Source of the DNA: Veillonella sp. DNF00869
GTDB taxonomy: Bacteria > Bacillota > Negativicutes > Veillonellales > Veillonellaceae
Direction of reading: 5' to 3'
Length of the DNA: 64,000 nucleotides
NCBI RefSeq assembly: GCF_001553345.1
Contig: NZ_KQ960771.1
Location: forward strand, 430,759 to 494,758
This document shows positions 55,262 through 64,000 of the stretch, piece after piece (position 1 is the first letter of the stretch; each line of letters begins with the position of its first letter). The translations under genes were made by a program, and so were the position numbers. The notes under the pieces were generated by a model that searched no databases, was not told where the DNA came from, and worked only from the letters and a program-made list of their open reading frames with translations.

Positions 55262-55640
55262 TAGTAGTCTATGGCGTTCCTCACCACTAAAATTTTAAAC
55301 TATAGAAGAACACGGCATACGTTACTCTACATAGATACTTGCAACACAACCATTAAGTATACCCCTGAAAAATATAGTTATAAACGGAGTGTCTTGTGAC
55401 TCTTTATCTTTATAAATCTATATTCAAAAGACCGCAATATACCTCCGAAGAAACATTATGAAATACCGTTTCTGAGGGGGTGTATTGCGGTCTATCCTTT
55501 ATTCATTTATCCACAAACTGTCACAAGACAGAATATCGTTGCAAGTAATAATTCATTCTATAGTGCCGTTTGTGAAGGAATGTGCCGTGCTCTTCTATCA
55601 ATATAAAGTTAAAAACAAAACGCCATAGATACATAGACTA
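55262..55640. repeat. Nested inverted-repeat element between rnmV and the 3D protein gene
   Basis: Five paired arms in nested order: TCTATGGCGTT 55268-55278 with 55619-55629 (11/11); 55302-55317 with 55583-55598 (15/16); TACTTGCAAC 55336-55345 with 55538-55547 (10/10); TGTCTTGTGAC 55390-55400 with 55520-55530 (11/11); 55429-55454 with 55468-55493 (22/26, starting AGACCGCAATA). TAGTCTATG at 55265-55273 can also pair with 55632-55640. The inner hairpin is followed by TTTTG on the minus strand and may be the terminator of the 3D protein gene. No reading frame of note. Either a large structured RNA or a palindromic mobile remnant. Confidence 0.75.
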
Positions 55641-56288
55641 AGAAGAGAGGATATACACATCTACTGTGCGTCGTCCAAATTGCATGGCAGATCCATAGTC
55701 TTCTAACACTACATCAATACGATTCCCAACAATGTCTCCACCTGTATCGGCAGCAATGGCCTCACCATATCCAGGTATATATACTCGTGTTCCTAAAGGA
55801 ATCACATTAGGATCTACAGCTACTACTCCATGACGAGCACGAATACCTGTGGCAGTAATACCATCTCCACCACCATCTGTTGGCAAGTATGCTGTAGCTT
55901 CCATGGTAATGACTTCTCTCACACGATCATAAGAACGTGAGACTTCTACTTCTCGAGTACCTACTTGAACCACTTTTGGTTGCATTGGAGTAATCGTTTT
56001 ACGTTGTAATTCTTTTGTGTCTATCACATCGCCTTGCTTATAGTGAATTTCTTCTTCCACTTCATCAAGTCCTACTGTACCTTCTTGTAAAACTTTTTCT
56101 TCACCTTTTGGTAAAGTATCTACTCGTTCATATTGTACCACTACTGGCACTTCTACTGTTCGTGTTTCTATCTTCGTAGTTTGGAATCCATGATTCCACA
56201 TAAAGCCTGAGACTGTAACAAAGACTACTAGTAACAGTGTGAGCATAAGCACTGCTTTTTGCTTTTTCTGTATTAATTGATTTGTCAT
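55638..56288 (-). CDS. G5 and 3D domain cell-wall protein (YabE-like)
   Basis: 216 residues. N-terminal membrane anchor (residues 13-32), G5-type segment (TRTVEVPVVVQYERVDTLPKG to about residue 110), then a 3D domain: TMEATAYLP, GITATGIRARHGVVAVDP, IPLGTRVYIPGYGEAIAADTGG, IDVVLEDYGSAMQFGRRTVDVYIL. The three Asp residues (in ADTGG, IDVV and VDVY) are the catalytic set of this lytic-transglycosylase-like family. Sits upstream of rnmV as yabE does in Bacillus. Confidence 0.92.
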   Translation of the reverse strand: MTNQLIQKKQKAVLMLTLLLVVFVTVSGFMWNHGFQTTKIETRTVEVPVVVQYERVDTLPKGEEKVLQEGTVGLDEVEEEIHYKQGDVIDTKELQRKTITPMQPKVVQVGTREVEVSRSYDRVREVITMEATAYLPTDGGGDGITATGIRARHGVVAVDPNVIPLGTRVYIPGYGEAIAADTGGDIVGNRIDVVLEDYGSAMQFGRRTVDVYILSS

Positions 56289-56919
56289 CTATTACCTCCA
56301 TGGTTGGCATTCTACCATAGATGGATATATAAAGTCAAACATACGCTCCAAAAACGCCTATTAAAGCCATTTTTTAGTATATTATTTATTTAAAAATGAA
56401 TTCTCTCTTCATTTTTAGTCCACTGTATAAAGACATTTTATTTTGATTAATTCAGCTATTAATTATGCTCAAATATTCTCATTTTGATAATTACTGAATT
56501 ATCTATAGTTTTAACATATAATAGACTCTTAACTGACACCCATCAGAAAGTATGTGTATAACTATATCCATAAGCATCATATAGCATACAATCTATGATT
56601 AGATTGTATATATTGTATTTTTAAAATAGCCCTGTTCTATTGATAATGCAAAATTGATATGATACGCATTTTAGTAATACCCCATTCCTAAAAATCATAA
56701 TTTGTCCATAGTACATTTAAAAAAATTAGCCATAAATTTCACGAATCGTGTTATTTATAGCTAATTTCATCAATTATATCTTATTTTACTGCTATCATGG
56801 ACTATTTATTCACTACATTTTCACGCATATAGACATCCTTTGAGTACCTTTCATAATCTTTTAAAACATGGTATATACTTATATCTAATATGCTGCAAAG
56901 TATTTCCAGTCCTATGCCT
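56289..56919. other. AT-rich gap upstream of the 3D protein gene, with ppk terminator
   Basis: 631 bases, no open frame supported. Contains the ppk terminator (56719-56767). The 3D protein gene presumably starts from a promoter in this gap, but none stands out. Confidence 0.5.
56719..56767 (-). terminator. Terminator of ppk
   Basis: Minus-strand stem AAATTAGC-t-ATAAAT, inner CACG/CGTG, ATTTAT-g-GCTAATTT (56723-56767), followed by a seven-T run (56719-56725). About 150 bases after the ppk stop. Confidence 0.8.
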
Positions 56920-59040
56920 TTACTTAGCATGATCAGTACTGTCAAATTCTAAAATTGGCTCCCACACGCCTAATGCGGCTATACCTTCTGTTGTCTCCAT
57001 ATCCTTAGGATTCAGAAATGAAAGTTGGGCACATACCTTATCTTCTTTAGCAATGACCTTACGATAAGAACCATCAGCTCGCATGACATGGGCTTTTTGA
57101 TTATCCGCTAAGTAAACTTCTAAAATGTGTTGTAATTCTTTCTGTAAAGCTATATCTTCTACAGGAACCATTAATTCCACTCGATCATTTAAATTCCGTG
57201 GCATCCAATCAGCACTAGAAATATAATAAGGACTCTCGCTATGATTCTTAAAATATAAAATACGATGATGTTCTAAGAATCGCCCCACAATGGATCGCAC
57301 AGTAATATTGTCACTAACCCCCTCAATCCCCGGTCTAAGGGTACATATACCACGAACGATGAGATCAATCTTGACCCCTTTACAAGAAGCTTCGTATAAC
57401 TTAGCAATGATTTCTTTATCTAGTAAAGAGTTCATCTTTGCAATGATATGCCCGCCCTTACCTTGTTCTACGGCACGTATTTCTCCCTCAATCAAATCCA
57501 TTAAAGACGATCGCAAAGTCAATGGAGCTACAATAAGATGCTGCCACTGCTGTGATTCTGCATATCCAGAGATGGTATTAAAGAATAGGGAACTATCATC
57601 TGCATAGGACTCACGACAGGTCAATAAGCCACAGTCTGTATAATATTTAGCAGTCTTCCCATTATAATTGCCTGTAGCAAAATGCATATATCGGCGTAGT
57701 ACATCGCCTTCTTTACGGACCACCATAGTAATTTTAGAATGCGTCTTAAGCCCTCTTAAGCCATAAATAACATGACAGCCAGCTTTTTCTAAACGCCGTG
57801 CCATAATAATATTATTTTCTTCATCAAAGCGAGCTTTAACTTCCATCAACACGGTAACTTGTTTGCCCAGTTCTGCTGCCTTCACCAAAGCTGCTACGAT
57901 AGGAGAATCCCCACTGACACGATACAAGGTTTGCTTGATAGCCAGTACATCAGGATCTACAGCTGCTCTAGCTACAAACTCTTCCACCACGGAAAAAGAA
58001 TCAAATGGATGGTGCAAGAGTCTATCTTTTTCACGGATATAATCAAAGATAGCTGAAGTCCCTCGCTCCATTACGCAAGGAAGTTCTCGCCGTGTAAACG
58101 CAGGATATCGCAAATGGTCGTAGCCAGGTAAATTGCAAAACTCGCCAAAAGAGGCTATGTCTAAGATTCCTTCTGCTATATAAACGGCCTCTTTTTTTGC
58201 CTGCAATCCTTGCAAAACAAATTCCAATAACTGTGGATCGTAATGTTCACATACTTCCACACGTACCACTTCACCACGACGACGCCGTCGAAGAGATTTT
58301 TCAATTTCCCGCAATAAATCCGTTGCTTCTTCTTCGATGTCTAAATCCGCATCACGTGTGACACGGAAGGTGGTAAAGGAATCGATATGATGACCCACAA
58401 AGAAATCTTCACAATAATAGTTGATGACATCTTCTAACATAACGAAGTGACGATGCACAGTATTCGGTACTTCAATAATTCGATTCAATACAGAGGGAAT
58501 TGGCAAAATAGCCATCTTCTCTTGGTCTTTATCATGGATGGGGTGAATCTTCACCACCGAGTTTAATGTTTTATTCACCAAGAATGGAAAGGGATGGCTT
58601 GCATCCACAGCTAATGGCGTAACGACTGGAAAGATATGCGTACGAAAATATTGGTATAACCAATGTAATTCACTTTCTTTCAAATCTTTTACTTTGACAA
58701 AGTGTAACCCTTCTTTTTGTAATCGTTTTAGAATATCGTGAAAGTACATATATTGCAAGGATACTAATTTTTTTGTAGCCTCACTGATGGCTTTTAATTG
58801 TGCTTTGGCATCCATATGGGCGGCATCGTATTTAATAATGTCACTCTGCTCTTGATGACGCAGTCCAGATACGCGAATCATAAAAAATTCATCTAGATTA
58901 GAGCTGCCAATGGTTAGAAATCGTAGTTTTTCCATGAGTGGATTACTTCTGTCGATAGATTCTTGCAAGACTCGTTGGTTGAACTTCAGCCAAGACAATT
59001 CACGATTAAAATAATACTTTGGATTATCAAAGTCTTTCAT
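56920..59040 (-). CDS. ppk: Polyphosphate kinase 1
   Basis: 706 residues. N-terminal FNRELSWLKFNQRVLQES, catalytic His in RRYMHFATGNYNGKTAKYYTD and second His in GLKTHSKITMV, RFDEENNI and DGSYRK near the end; family length about 690-720. Makes polyphosphate from ATP at the inner membrane. Ten bases after ppx, so the two opposing enzymes share one message. Confidence 0.96.
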   Translation of the reverse strand: MKDFDNPKYYFNRELSWLKFNQRVLQESIDRSNPLMEKLRFLTIGSSNLDEFFMIRVSGLRHQEQSDIIKYDAAHMDAKAQLKAISEATKKLVSLQYMYFHDILKRLQKEGLHFVKVKDLKESELHWLYQYFRTHIFPVVTPLAVDASHPFPFLVNKTLNSVVKIHPIHDKDQEKMAILPIPSVLNRIIEVPNTVHRHFVMLEDVINYYCEDFFVGHHIDSFTTFRVTRDADLDIEEEATDLLREIEKSLRRRRRGEVVRVEVCEHYDPQLLEFVLQGLQAKKEAVYIAEGILDIASFGEFCNLPGYDHLRYPAFTRRELPCVMERGTSAIFDYIREKDRLLHHPFDSFSVVEEFVARAAVDPDVLAIKQTLYRVSGDSPIVAALVKAAELGKQVTVLMEVKARFDEENNIIMARRLEKAGCHVIYGLRGLKTHSKITMVVRKEGDVLRRYMHFATGNYNGKTAKYYTDCGLLTCRESYADDSSLFFNTISGYAESQQWQHLIVAPLTLRSSLMDLIEGEIRAVEQGKGGHIIAKMNSLLDKEIIAKLYEASCKGVKIDLIVRGICTLRPGIEGVSDNITVRSIVGRFLEHHRILYFKNHSESPYYISSADWMPRNLNDRVELMVPVEDIALQKELQHILEVYLADNQKAHVMRADGSYRKVIAKEDKVCAQLSFLNPKDMETTEGIAALGVWEPILEFDSTDHAK

Positions 59041-59050
59041 AGTATCACTC

Positions 59051-60613
59051 CTAACGAACTTTCCAATGTATCACTAATTCACGTTTAAATTCTTTCTTAC
59101 ACTGCTTTTTTAATTTTTCGATAGCCATCTCCATCATAGAAATATGGCTTAATTCTTTCACCTCAACATGCATATCTATTTGTTTATCTGTAATATACGT
59201 TTGAAAGGAACGTATGGTACGTTCATGACTTTCTTCAAAAGCTTCTGCTAAGGCTAAGGGAAAGGACAATTTTTGTATCATCTCTCGATCCCCTTCTTTT
59301 AGTACGGAGAGATACGGAGACTGCTTAATAAATTTACTGTTTGCTCCATGGGAATAGGATGCAATAAAAGCACTGAGTAATTGCTCTCGATGAGATAATC
59401 CATAGAGATTACTATTAATAATCATATATGCACTATGTCTTGCATGGCTGTAATAGTTGATTTGTTTTCCTAAATCATGGAGCAAAGAAGCTACTTTCAA
59501 GATTAATTTTAAGCGCTCTCCTTCTGGCATTAGTTCTTTCCATTGTTTATAAATCTGTTTTGCCAGTTTCGCAATATATAAGGAATGGTCCACATCGTGA
59601 GGCGTGAAAGAACGCAGTACATTTAAAGTAGAGTGGGTCACAATATCATCTACAACGCCATTTTTTTGAAGACATGGTAGCCCATACTTCTCTGCTGAAT
59701 AGTTGGCTCCATAATACTGAAAGAATAGCCCTTCCCGCAAGCCACAACCGCTGACAATCATAGACGATGCCCTTGTATGCTCCATCAATTCTATAATAAT
59801 GGCCATACCTGCTACGATGATATCAGCCCGTTCTGCAGATAACCCAGAAATCTTTTTCCGTTCCTCCCACGGTGTTTCTTTCACCCGATGAAACAAAGCC
59901 TCCATAGCCGCTTTTTTTACCTTGTAATTGTGCAGTTTAGGGATGGGATAATTTTTCTCCCGTTGGTCCATTTTGGCAATATTTCGGGCTGTCCCTCCAA
60001 TTCCAATAAGAGGTAATTTGGCATGTTTCAACCAACTTTCACGATGCAATACCTCTTGGATATAACGCACCATAGCTTCGTATTCGGCACTTGTAAACTC
60101 ATGACCCGATTTAAATTGTCCTGTCATCACAAGAGCCCCCATAGGAAGGCTAACAGATTTTTTTAATTGTCGATTTTCAATTAAGCTAATTTCTATACTA
60201 GCTCCACCAAGGTCAAATACAATAAAATCATCTAATCCTATGGTATTGACAACACCTAAAAATCCTAAATATGCCTCTTCCTCTCCACTAATGGCACGTA
60301 AAGGAATCCCTGTTTCTGCATATACACGACGAATAAAGCTATTACCATTTGTGGCCAATCGCACAGCCGCTGTAGCAATACCTTGAATCTCTGTAACTCC
60401 CATAGCCTTTGCCATATGCGACAAGGCTTTCAAGGTTTTAATGGCGCGTTCCATAGCAGGTTTTGTCAACATTTGATGAGTCCACATACCCTCACTGAGG
60501 CGAATGGACTCCTTCTGTTGATATACCAAGCGATAACTGCCTGAATCTGTAATTTCTGAAATGACAAACCGTACTGAGTTTGATCCTAAATCTATTAATG
60601 CTACTCGTTTCAT
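59051..60613 (-). CDS. ppx: Exopolyphosphatase / GppA phosphatase with HD domain
   Basis: 520 residues from ATG at 60613, TAGGAGAC upstream. N-terminal actin-fold: VALIDLGSNSVRFVISEI, GIATAAVRLATNG, ISGEEEAYLGFLG, FDLGGASIEISLI. C-terminal HD part with VASLLHDLGKQINYYSHARHSAYMI. The family hydrolyses polyphosphate or pppGpp; which is not decided by sequence, but linkage to ppk favours polyphosphate. Follows tatD by 69 bases that hold a strong hairpin. Confidence 0.93.
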   Translation of the reverse strand: MKRVALIDLGSNSVRFVISEITDSGSYRLVYQQKESIRLSEGMWTHQMLTKPAMERAIKTLKALSHMAKAMGVTEIQGIATAAVRLATNGNSFIRRVYAETGIPLRAISGEEEAYLGFLGVVNTIGLDDFIVFDLGGASIEISLIENRQLKKSVSLPMGALVMTGQFKSGHEFTSAEYEAMVRYIQEVLHRESWLKHAKLPLIGIGGTARNIAKMDQREKNYPIPKLHNYKVKKAAMEALFHRVKETPWEERKKISGLSAERADIIVAGMAIIIELMEHTRASSMIVSGCGLREGLFFQYYGANYSAEKYGLPCLQKNGVVDDIVTHSTLNVLRSFTPHDVDHSLYIAKLAKQIYKQWKELMPEGERLKLILKVASLLHDLGKQINYYSHARHSAYMIINSNLYGLSHREQLLSAFIASYSHGANSKFIKQSPYLSVLKEGDREMIQKLSFPLALAEAFEESHERTIRSFQTYITDKQIDMHVEVKELSHISMMEMAIEKLKKQCKKEFKRELVIHWKVR

Positions 60614-60630
60614 AGGTCTCCTATGTACAC

Positions 60631-60673
60631 AGAAAGGCACTTTCCGTATATGCTACTGTGAAAGTGCCTTTCT
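60631..60673 (-). terminator. Hairpin between tatD and ppx
   Basis: 14-bp perfect stem AGAAAGGCACTTTC/GAAAGTGCCTTTCT with 15-base loop. The T-run is short, so partial termination or attenuation before ppx is likely. It lies only 17 bases before the ppx start. Confidence 0.55.
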
Positions 60674-60682
60674 CATTCTATA

Positions 60683-61450
60683 TTACTCAATACCAAAACA
60701 ACGCTTACCATTCTCTAAGGCAATAGCAGCTAGTTCTTCTACATCCATACCACGCAATTGTGCAATTTCTTGAGCCACAAATTGTGTTTTAGATGGATCA
60801 TTGCGACGCCCTCTAAATGGAGGTGGCGTCAAATAGGGGGAATCTGTTTCGATGAGCAAACGGTCCAATGGAATGTGCTTCGCTACTTCTTTTAGATTCG
60901 TAGATTTAGGGAATACTACAGGTCCGGCAAAGGAAATATAATAGCCCATTTTAATAAATTCTTTTGCCATTTCTAAACTGGTAGAAAAACAATGGAAGAC
61001 CCCATAATTGCCTTTCCCATGTTCTATTAGCATATCTCGAATAGCCCCGTGCGCATCACGATCATGGATAATAATCGGTAAATCCACTTCTCTCGCAATG
61101 GCTAATTGGCGTTTGAAAGACTCTGCTTGCACATCTCTATCGGAAAAATCATAGTAATAGTCTAAACCGATTTCGCCAATGGCTTTTACTTTAGGATGGG
61201 ACGCCATTTGTTTAAACCATGCATAGTCTTCTTCTGTGGCATCTTTAGATTCATGTGGATGCACACCTACCGCTGCATAGACACGGTCATACTGTTCAGC
61301 CAAAGCAATGGCAGACTCTGCTGTTTGACGATCCACAGCAGGGCACATAATATACTCTACGCCTTGGTCAAAACAGTCTTGAATCATCTGTTCCCGATCA
61401 TTATCAAATCGTTCATCATTGATATGCGCATGTGTATCAAACAATCGCAT
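60683..61450 (-). CDS. tatD: TatD-family metal-dependent DNase
   Basis: 255 residues. MRLFDTHAHINDERF carries the HxH metal site; EIGLDYYYDFSDRDVQ, IIIHDRDAH, FHCFSTSLEMA and IETDSPYLTPPPFRGRRNDPS complete the TIM-barrel metal ligands. 3'-5' exonuclease of DNA quality control. Overlaps metG by one base (TAATG), as in the Bacillus metS-yabD pair. Confidence 0.96.
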   Translation of the reverse strand: MRLFDTHAHINDERFDNDREQMIQDCFDQGVEYIMCPAVDRQTAESAIALAEQYDRVYAAVGVHPHESKDATEEDYAWFKQMASHPKVKAIGEIGLDYYYDFSDRDVQAESFKRQLAIAREVDLPIIIHDRDAHGAIRDMLIEHGKGNYGVFHCFSTSLEMAKEFIKMGYYISFAGPVVFPKSTNLKEVAKHIPLDRLLIETDSPYLTPPPFRGRRNDPSKTQFVAQEIAQLRGMDVEELAAIALENGKRCFGIE

Positions 61451-63399
61451 TATCTCACCACACTTCCTGGAGTTAAGGATTCAATATTCGTTACTTCTAA
61501 TTGATCCTCTTCATTAGAAGCGGATAAAATCATACCTTCTGACATATGGCCCATGATTTTTTTCGGCGCTAAGTTTGCCAAATAAATCACTTTTTTACCA
61601 ATTAAGTCTTCTGGTTTGTAGAATTGAGAGATACCACTCACTACGGTGCGTGTTTCAATACCTAAATCTAAGGTAAACAACAACAATTTTTTAGATTTTT
61701 TTACAGCTTCGCAAGTCAATACTTTCGCTACCCGTAAATCTAATTTTGCAAAATCATCATATTCGATGGCCTCTTTAATCGGTGGAATATTGCTAGTATC
61801 TACCACTTCCTCAGTGGATTCTTCTGCAGTTCCTGGAACTACTTCTACCATTTCAGGAATTTCAAAACGTGGGTAGATTGGATCTCCTTTTACTACTTTT
61901 GTACCTGTTGGAAGTGCACCAAATGTGCGCACATCATCTAGCATAGCTTGTGCAAACCCTTGTAAACCAAGTTGTTCCCAAATTTTAGGAGCCCCTGTTG
62001 GAATCACTGGATCCACTAAGACAGCGATAATACGCAAGGATTCTGCCAAATGATACATCACAGCTTCTAAGCGCTCTGCATCGCCTTCGTTAGCCCCTTT
62101 TGCGAGTACCCAAGGCATCGTTTCATCAATATATTTATTCGTACGACCAATGAAAGCCCACACAGCTTTAAAGGCTTTGTTGTACTGCATATCTTCCATC
62201 AATTGTTCGTAGTCTTTTACTGTTTGCTCAGCTAGAGCAATTAAATCCTTGTCAACATCTTCTGTTGGCGCATGTTTTGTAATAATACCACCATGATATT
62301 TTTCAATCATCGCTACGGTACGATTCAACAAGTTGCCTAGGTCATTGGACAAGTCTGCATTGATTTTCGTAATAAAGTTAGGCAAGCTGAAATTACCATC
62401 ATTGCCTAAATGTACTTCATTCACCAAGAAATAGCGCAATGCATCAGAACCGTAAGTATCAATCAATGGAATTGGGTCGATTACATTACCCAAGGATTTA
62501 CTCATTTTTGTACCATCGACTACAAGCCAGCCATGACCATATACTTTTTTCGGCAATGGCAAGCCAAGACTCATGAGCATAATCGGCCAAATGATCGTAT
62601 GGAAACGAACAATTTCTTTCCCTACTAAATGCAAATCTGCGGGCCAGTACGTTTCAAATAAATCACTGTTTTCATCCAATGGGTTTAAAGCAGAAATATA
62701 GTTAATCAACGCATCAAACCATACGTACATAACATGTTTTTCATCAAATGGTACTGGAATGCCCCAGTTAAAGCTAGTACGAGATACTGCCAAATCTTCT
62801 AGGCCTTGTTTCACGAATTGAATCATCTCATTACGACGAGATTCTGGTTGAATAAAATCAGGATTCTCTTCTATAAATTTGAACCATTGATCAGCGTATT
62901 TATTCATGCGGAAGAAATAACTCTCTTCTTGTACTACTTCTAATGGACGACCGCAATCAGGACATGTTTTTTCTGGACCTAATTTAGATTCTGGCCAGAA
63001 TGTTTCGCATGGTACGCAGTATAAACCTTCGTATGAAGATTTGTAAATATCTCCATTATCGAATGCTTTTTGGAATAAATGTTGGCAATATTTGATATGT
63101 CTTTCATCTGTAGTTCTAATAAAATCATCATGAGAAATATTCAATTTTTCCCACAAATGTTTAAATCCATCAACAATTTGCGTCGTGTACTCTAAAGGAG
63201 TAATGCCCATCGATTCCGCCATACGTTGGATTTTTTGACCATGCTCATCAGAGCCTGTCAAAAATCGCACATCATACCCCGCTCTACGTTTAAAACGAGC
63301 AATTGTATCAGCAATGGACGTACAGTATGTATGCCCAATATGTAATTTCGCACTTGGATAATAAATTGGTGTCGTAATATAATACGGCTTCTTAGTCAT
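61450..63399 (-). CDS. metG: Methionyl-tRNA synthetase with C-terminal tRNA-binding domain
   Basis: 649 residues from ATG at 63399 (AAGGAGAG upstream); upstream in-frame codons overlap rsmI and are ignored. YYITTPIYYPSAKLHIGHTYC holds the HIGH motif, CVPCETFW...CPDC forms the zinc knuckle, and KMSKSLGNVIDP is the KMSKS loop. The last 105 residues are the EMAP-like domain (DFAKLDLRVAKVL, GHMSEGMILSAS). Overlaps rsmI by eight bases and tatD by one. Confidence 0.97.
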   Translation of the reverse strand: MTKKPYYITTPIYYPSAKLHIGHTYCTSIADTIARFKRRAGYDVRFLTGSDEHGQKIQRMAESMGITPLEYTTQIVDGFKHLWEKLNISHDDFIRTTDERHIKYCQHLFQKAFDNGDIYKSSYEGLYCVPCETFWPESKLGPEKTCPDCGRPLEVVQEESYFFRMNKYADQWFKFIEENPDFIQPESRRNEMIQFVKQGLEDLAVSRTSFNWGIPVPFDEKHVMYVWFDALINYISALNPLDENSDLFETYWPADLHLVGKEIVRFHTIIWPIMLMSLGLPLPKKVYGHGWLVVDGTKMSKSLGNVIDPIPLIDTYGSDALRYFLVNEVHLGNDGNFSLPNFITKINADLSNDLGNLLNRTVAMIEKYHGGIITKHAPTEDVDKDLIALAEQTVKDYEQLMEDMQYNKAFKAVWAFIGRTNKYIDETMPWVLAKGANEGDAERLEAVMYHLAESLRIIAVLVDPVIPTGAPKIWEQLGLQGFAQAMLDDVRTFGALPTGTKVVKGDPIYPRFEIPEMVEVVPGTAEESTEEVVDTSNIPPIKEAIEYDDFAKLDLRVAKVLTCEAVKKSKKLLLFTLDLGIETRTVVSGISQFYKPEDLIGKKVIYLANLAPKKIMGHMSEGMILSASNEEDQLEVTNIESLTPGSVVR

Positions 63400-64000
63400 C
63401 TGTTCTCTCCTTACTATACCATTCAATTTCATTATATATATCGCGCCGTGAAAGGCCACGCTCTTTTGCAATTTGACGGGCCGCCTCTTTTTTTTGCACC
63501 CCTTCTTCAATTAAGGCTAAGGCTGCCTCTAGTGGTGAAAGCACTACTTCCTCCACCTTTATTTCATCTGTCACAGTCTCCTTGCCACCCACCAAAAGGA
63601 CAAATTCCCCTTTTTCTACGATTTGACTGAAATCATTTCGTAAGGCTAGCAAGGTAGTTCGTGTAAAAGTTTCAAACTTTTTCGTCAGTTCACGACCTAC
63701 TGTGATAGGGCGATTCCCCAGTCCTTCATATAAGTTTTGGATAGTTTCTTCTATACGATGAGGAGCTTCATAGAAAATCAGCGTTCCTTCGTAGGTAGCA
63801 ATCCGTGATAACACCTCTTTTACATTCTGCTTTCGTTTCGGCAGAAACCCTATGAAGTGAAATTCCTTCGTATTTTGCCCCGATGCGATAAGCGCCGTTA
63901 AACCCGCATTCGCACCTGGTAAAGGAACAATGGGTATCCCCACATCGATAGCCTCTTTCACCAAATCTTCACCGGGATCAGAAATAGCAGGCATCCCCGC
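63392..64000 (-). CDS. rsmI: 16S rRNA (cytidine-1402-2'-O)-methyltransferase (N-terminus beyond window)
   Basis: 203 codons of the C-terminal part; the frame is open at the right edge and begins AGMPAISDPGEDLVKEA, the classical RsmI motif, so roughly the first 80-90 residues are missing. LPGANAGLTALIASG, FHFIGFLPKRKQ, FYEAPHRIEETI and GRELTKKFE follow. C-terminal KKEAARQIAKERGLSRRDIYNE is a helix-turn-helix-like end. Methylates C1402 of 16S rRNA. Confidence 0.95.
   Translation of the reverse strand, partial: AGMPAISDPGEDLVKEAIDVGIPIVPLPGANAGLTALIASGQNTKEFHFIGFLPKRKQNVKEVLSRIATYEGTLIFYEAPHRIEETIQNLYEGLGNRPITVGRELTKKFETFTRTTLLALRNDFSQIVEKGEFVLLVGGKETVTDEIKVEEVVLSPLEAALALIEEGVQKKEAARQIAKERGLSRRDIYNEIEWYSKERTDD

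Noticed and set aside
63400..63510. 37-residue N-terminal extension of MetG
   Set aside because: Basic, non-conserved, overlaps rsmI codons; the ribosome site AAGGAGAG precedes the ATG at 63399.

Overview
The window reads as chromosome of a low-GC, Gram-negative-staining Firmicute of the class Negativicutes, most likely Veillonella or a close relative. That is inferred from gene content, not from a database match. Firmicute-style gene orders (rimP-nusA-ylxR-ylxQ-infB-rbfA-nrnA-truB, and metG-tatD-3D protein-rnmV-rsmA) sit beside two family 9 glycosyltransferases of the LPS heptosyltransferase type. This combination points to a diderm Firmicute. No tRNA or rRNA genes, insertion sequences, phage genes or CRISPR arrays were seen.

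Layout. 1-2.8 kb: a three-gene FecB/FecC/FecE-type importer (iron chelate, haem or cobalamin), cut by the left edge. 3-4.2 kb: nhaA. 4.2-12.9 kb: purine synthesis, with purF-purM-purN-purD leftward and the large purL divergent. 13-14 kb: ribosome hibernation factor and cold shock protein. 14.6-16.9 kb: polar amino acid ABC importer. 17.1-17.3 kb: a small-RNA gene with its own promoter and terminator. 17.6-22.8 kb: a lone HD-GYP protein, then ribF, a chorismate mutase-shikimate kinase fusion, recD2 and comFC. 23-30 kb: the nusA-infB translation operon. 30-35.3 kb: ArsC-like protein, unknown protein, M18 aminopeptidase, exonuclease and two heptosyltransferases. 35.9-38.6 kb: cfa and two unknown membrane proteins. 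38.7-39.0 kb: a structured locus with overlapping opposed transcripts and a frameshifted hydrophobic micro-ORF. 39-44.5 kb: feoA-feoB-Cys-rich protein, a DUF6110-like protein and a P-type ATPase. 45-55 kb: DEAD-box helicase, topB, prfC, polysaccharide deacetylase, gltS, rsmA, rnmV. 55.2-55.6 kb: a gene-free element of nested inverted repeats. 55.6-64 kb: G5/3D cell-wall protein, ppk, ppx, tatD, metG and partial rsmI.

How genes work together. PurF, PurD, PurN, PurL and PurM carry the pathway from PRPP to aminoimidazole ribotide; later steps lie elsewhere. The feo cluster pairs Fe(II) import with a P-type pump, as expected of an anaerobe balancing ferrous iron. The infB operon couples ribosome maturation (RimP, RbfA), transcription elongation (NusA), initiation (IF2), nanoRNA turnover (NrnA) and tRNA modification (TruB). 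ppk and ppx form a polyphosphate make/degrade pair inserted into an otherwise Firmicute-like order.

Most worth following up: (1) the 38.71-39.04 kb locus, whose symmetry, antisense promoter and one-base-disrupted hydrophobic peptide suggest a decayed or phase-variable type I toxin-antitoxin system; (2) the 55.26-55.64 kb nested inverted-repeat element; (3) the unidentified RNA at 17.1-17.3 kb, possibly 6S; (4) a family of near-identical long hairpins found only between convergent genes; (5) a shikimate kinase domain, fused to chorismate mutase, with His where the shikimate-binding Arg is expected.
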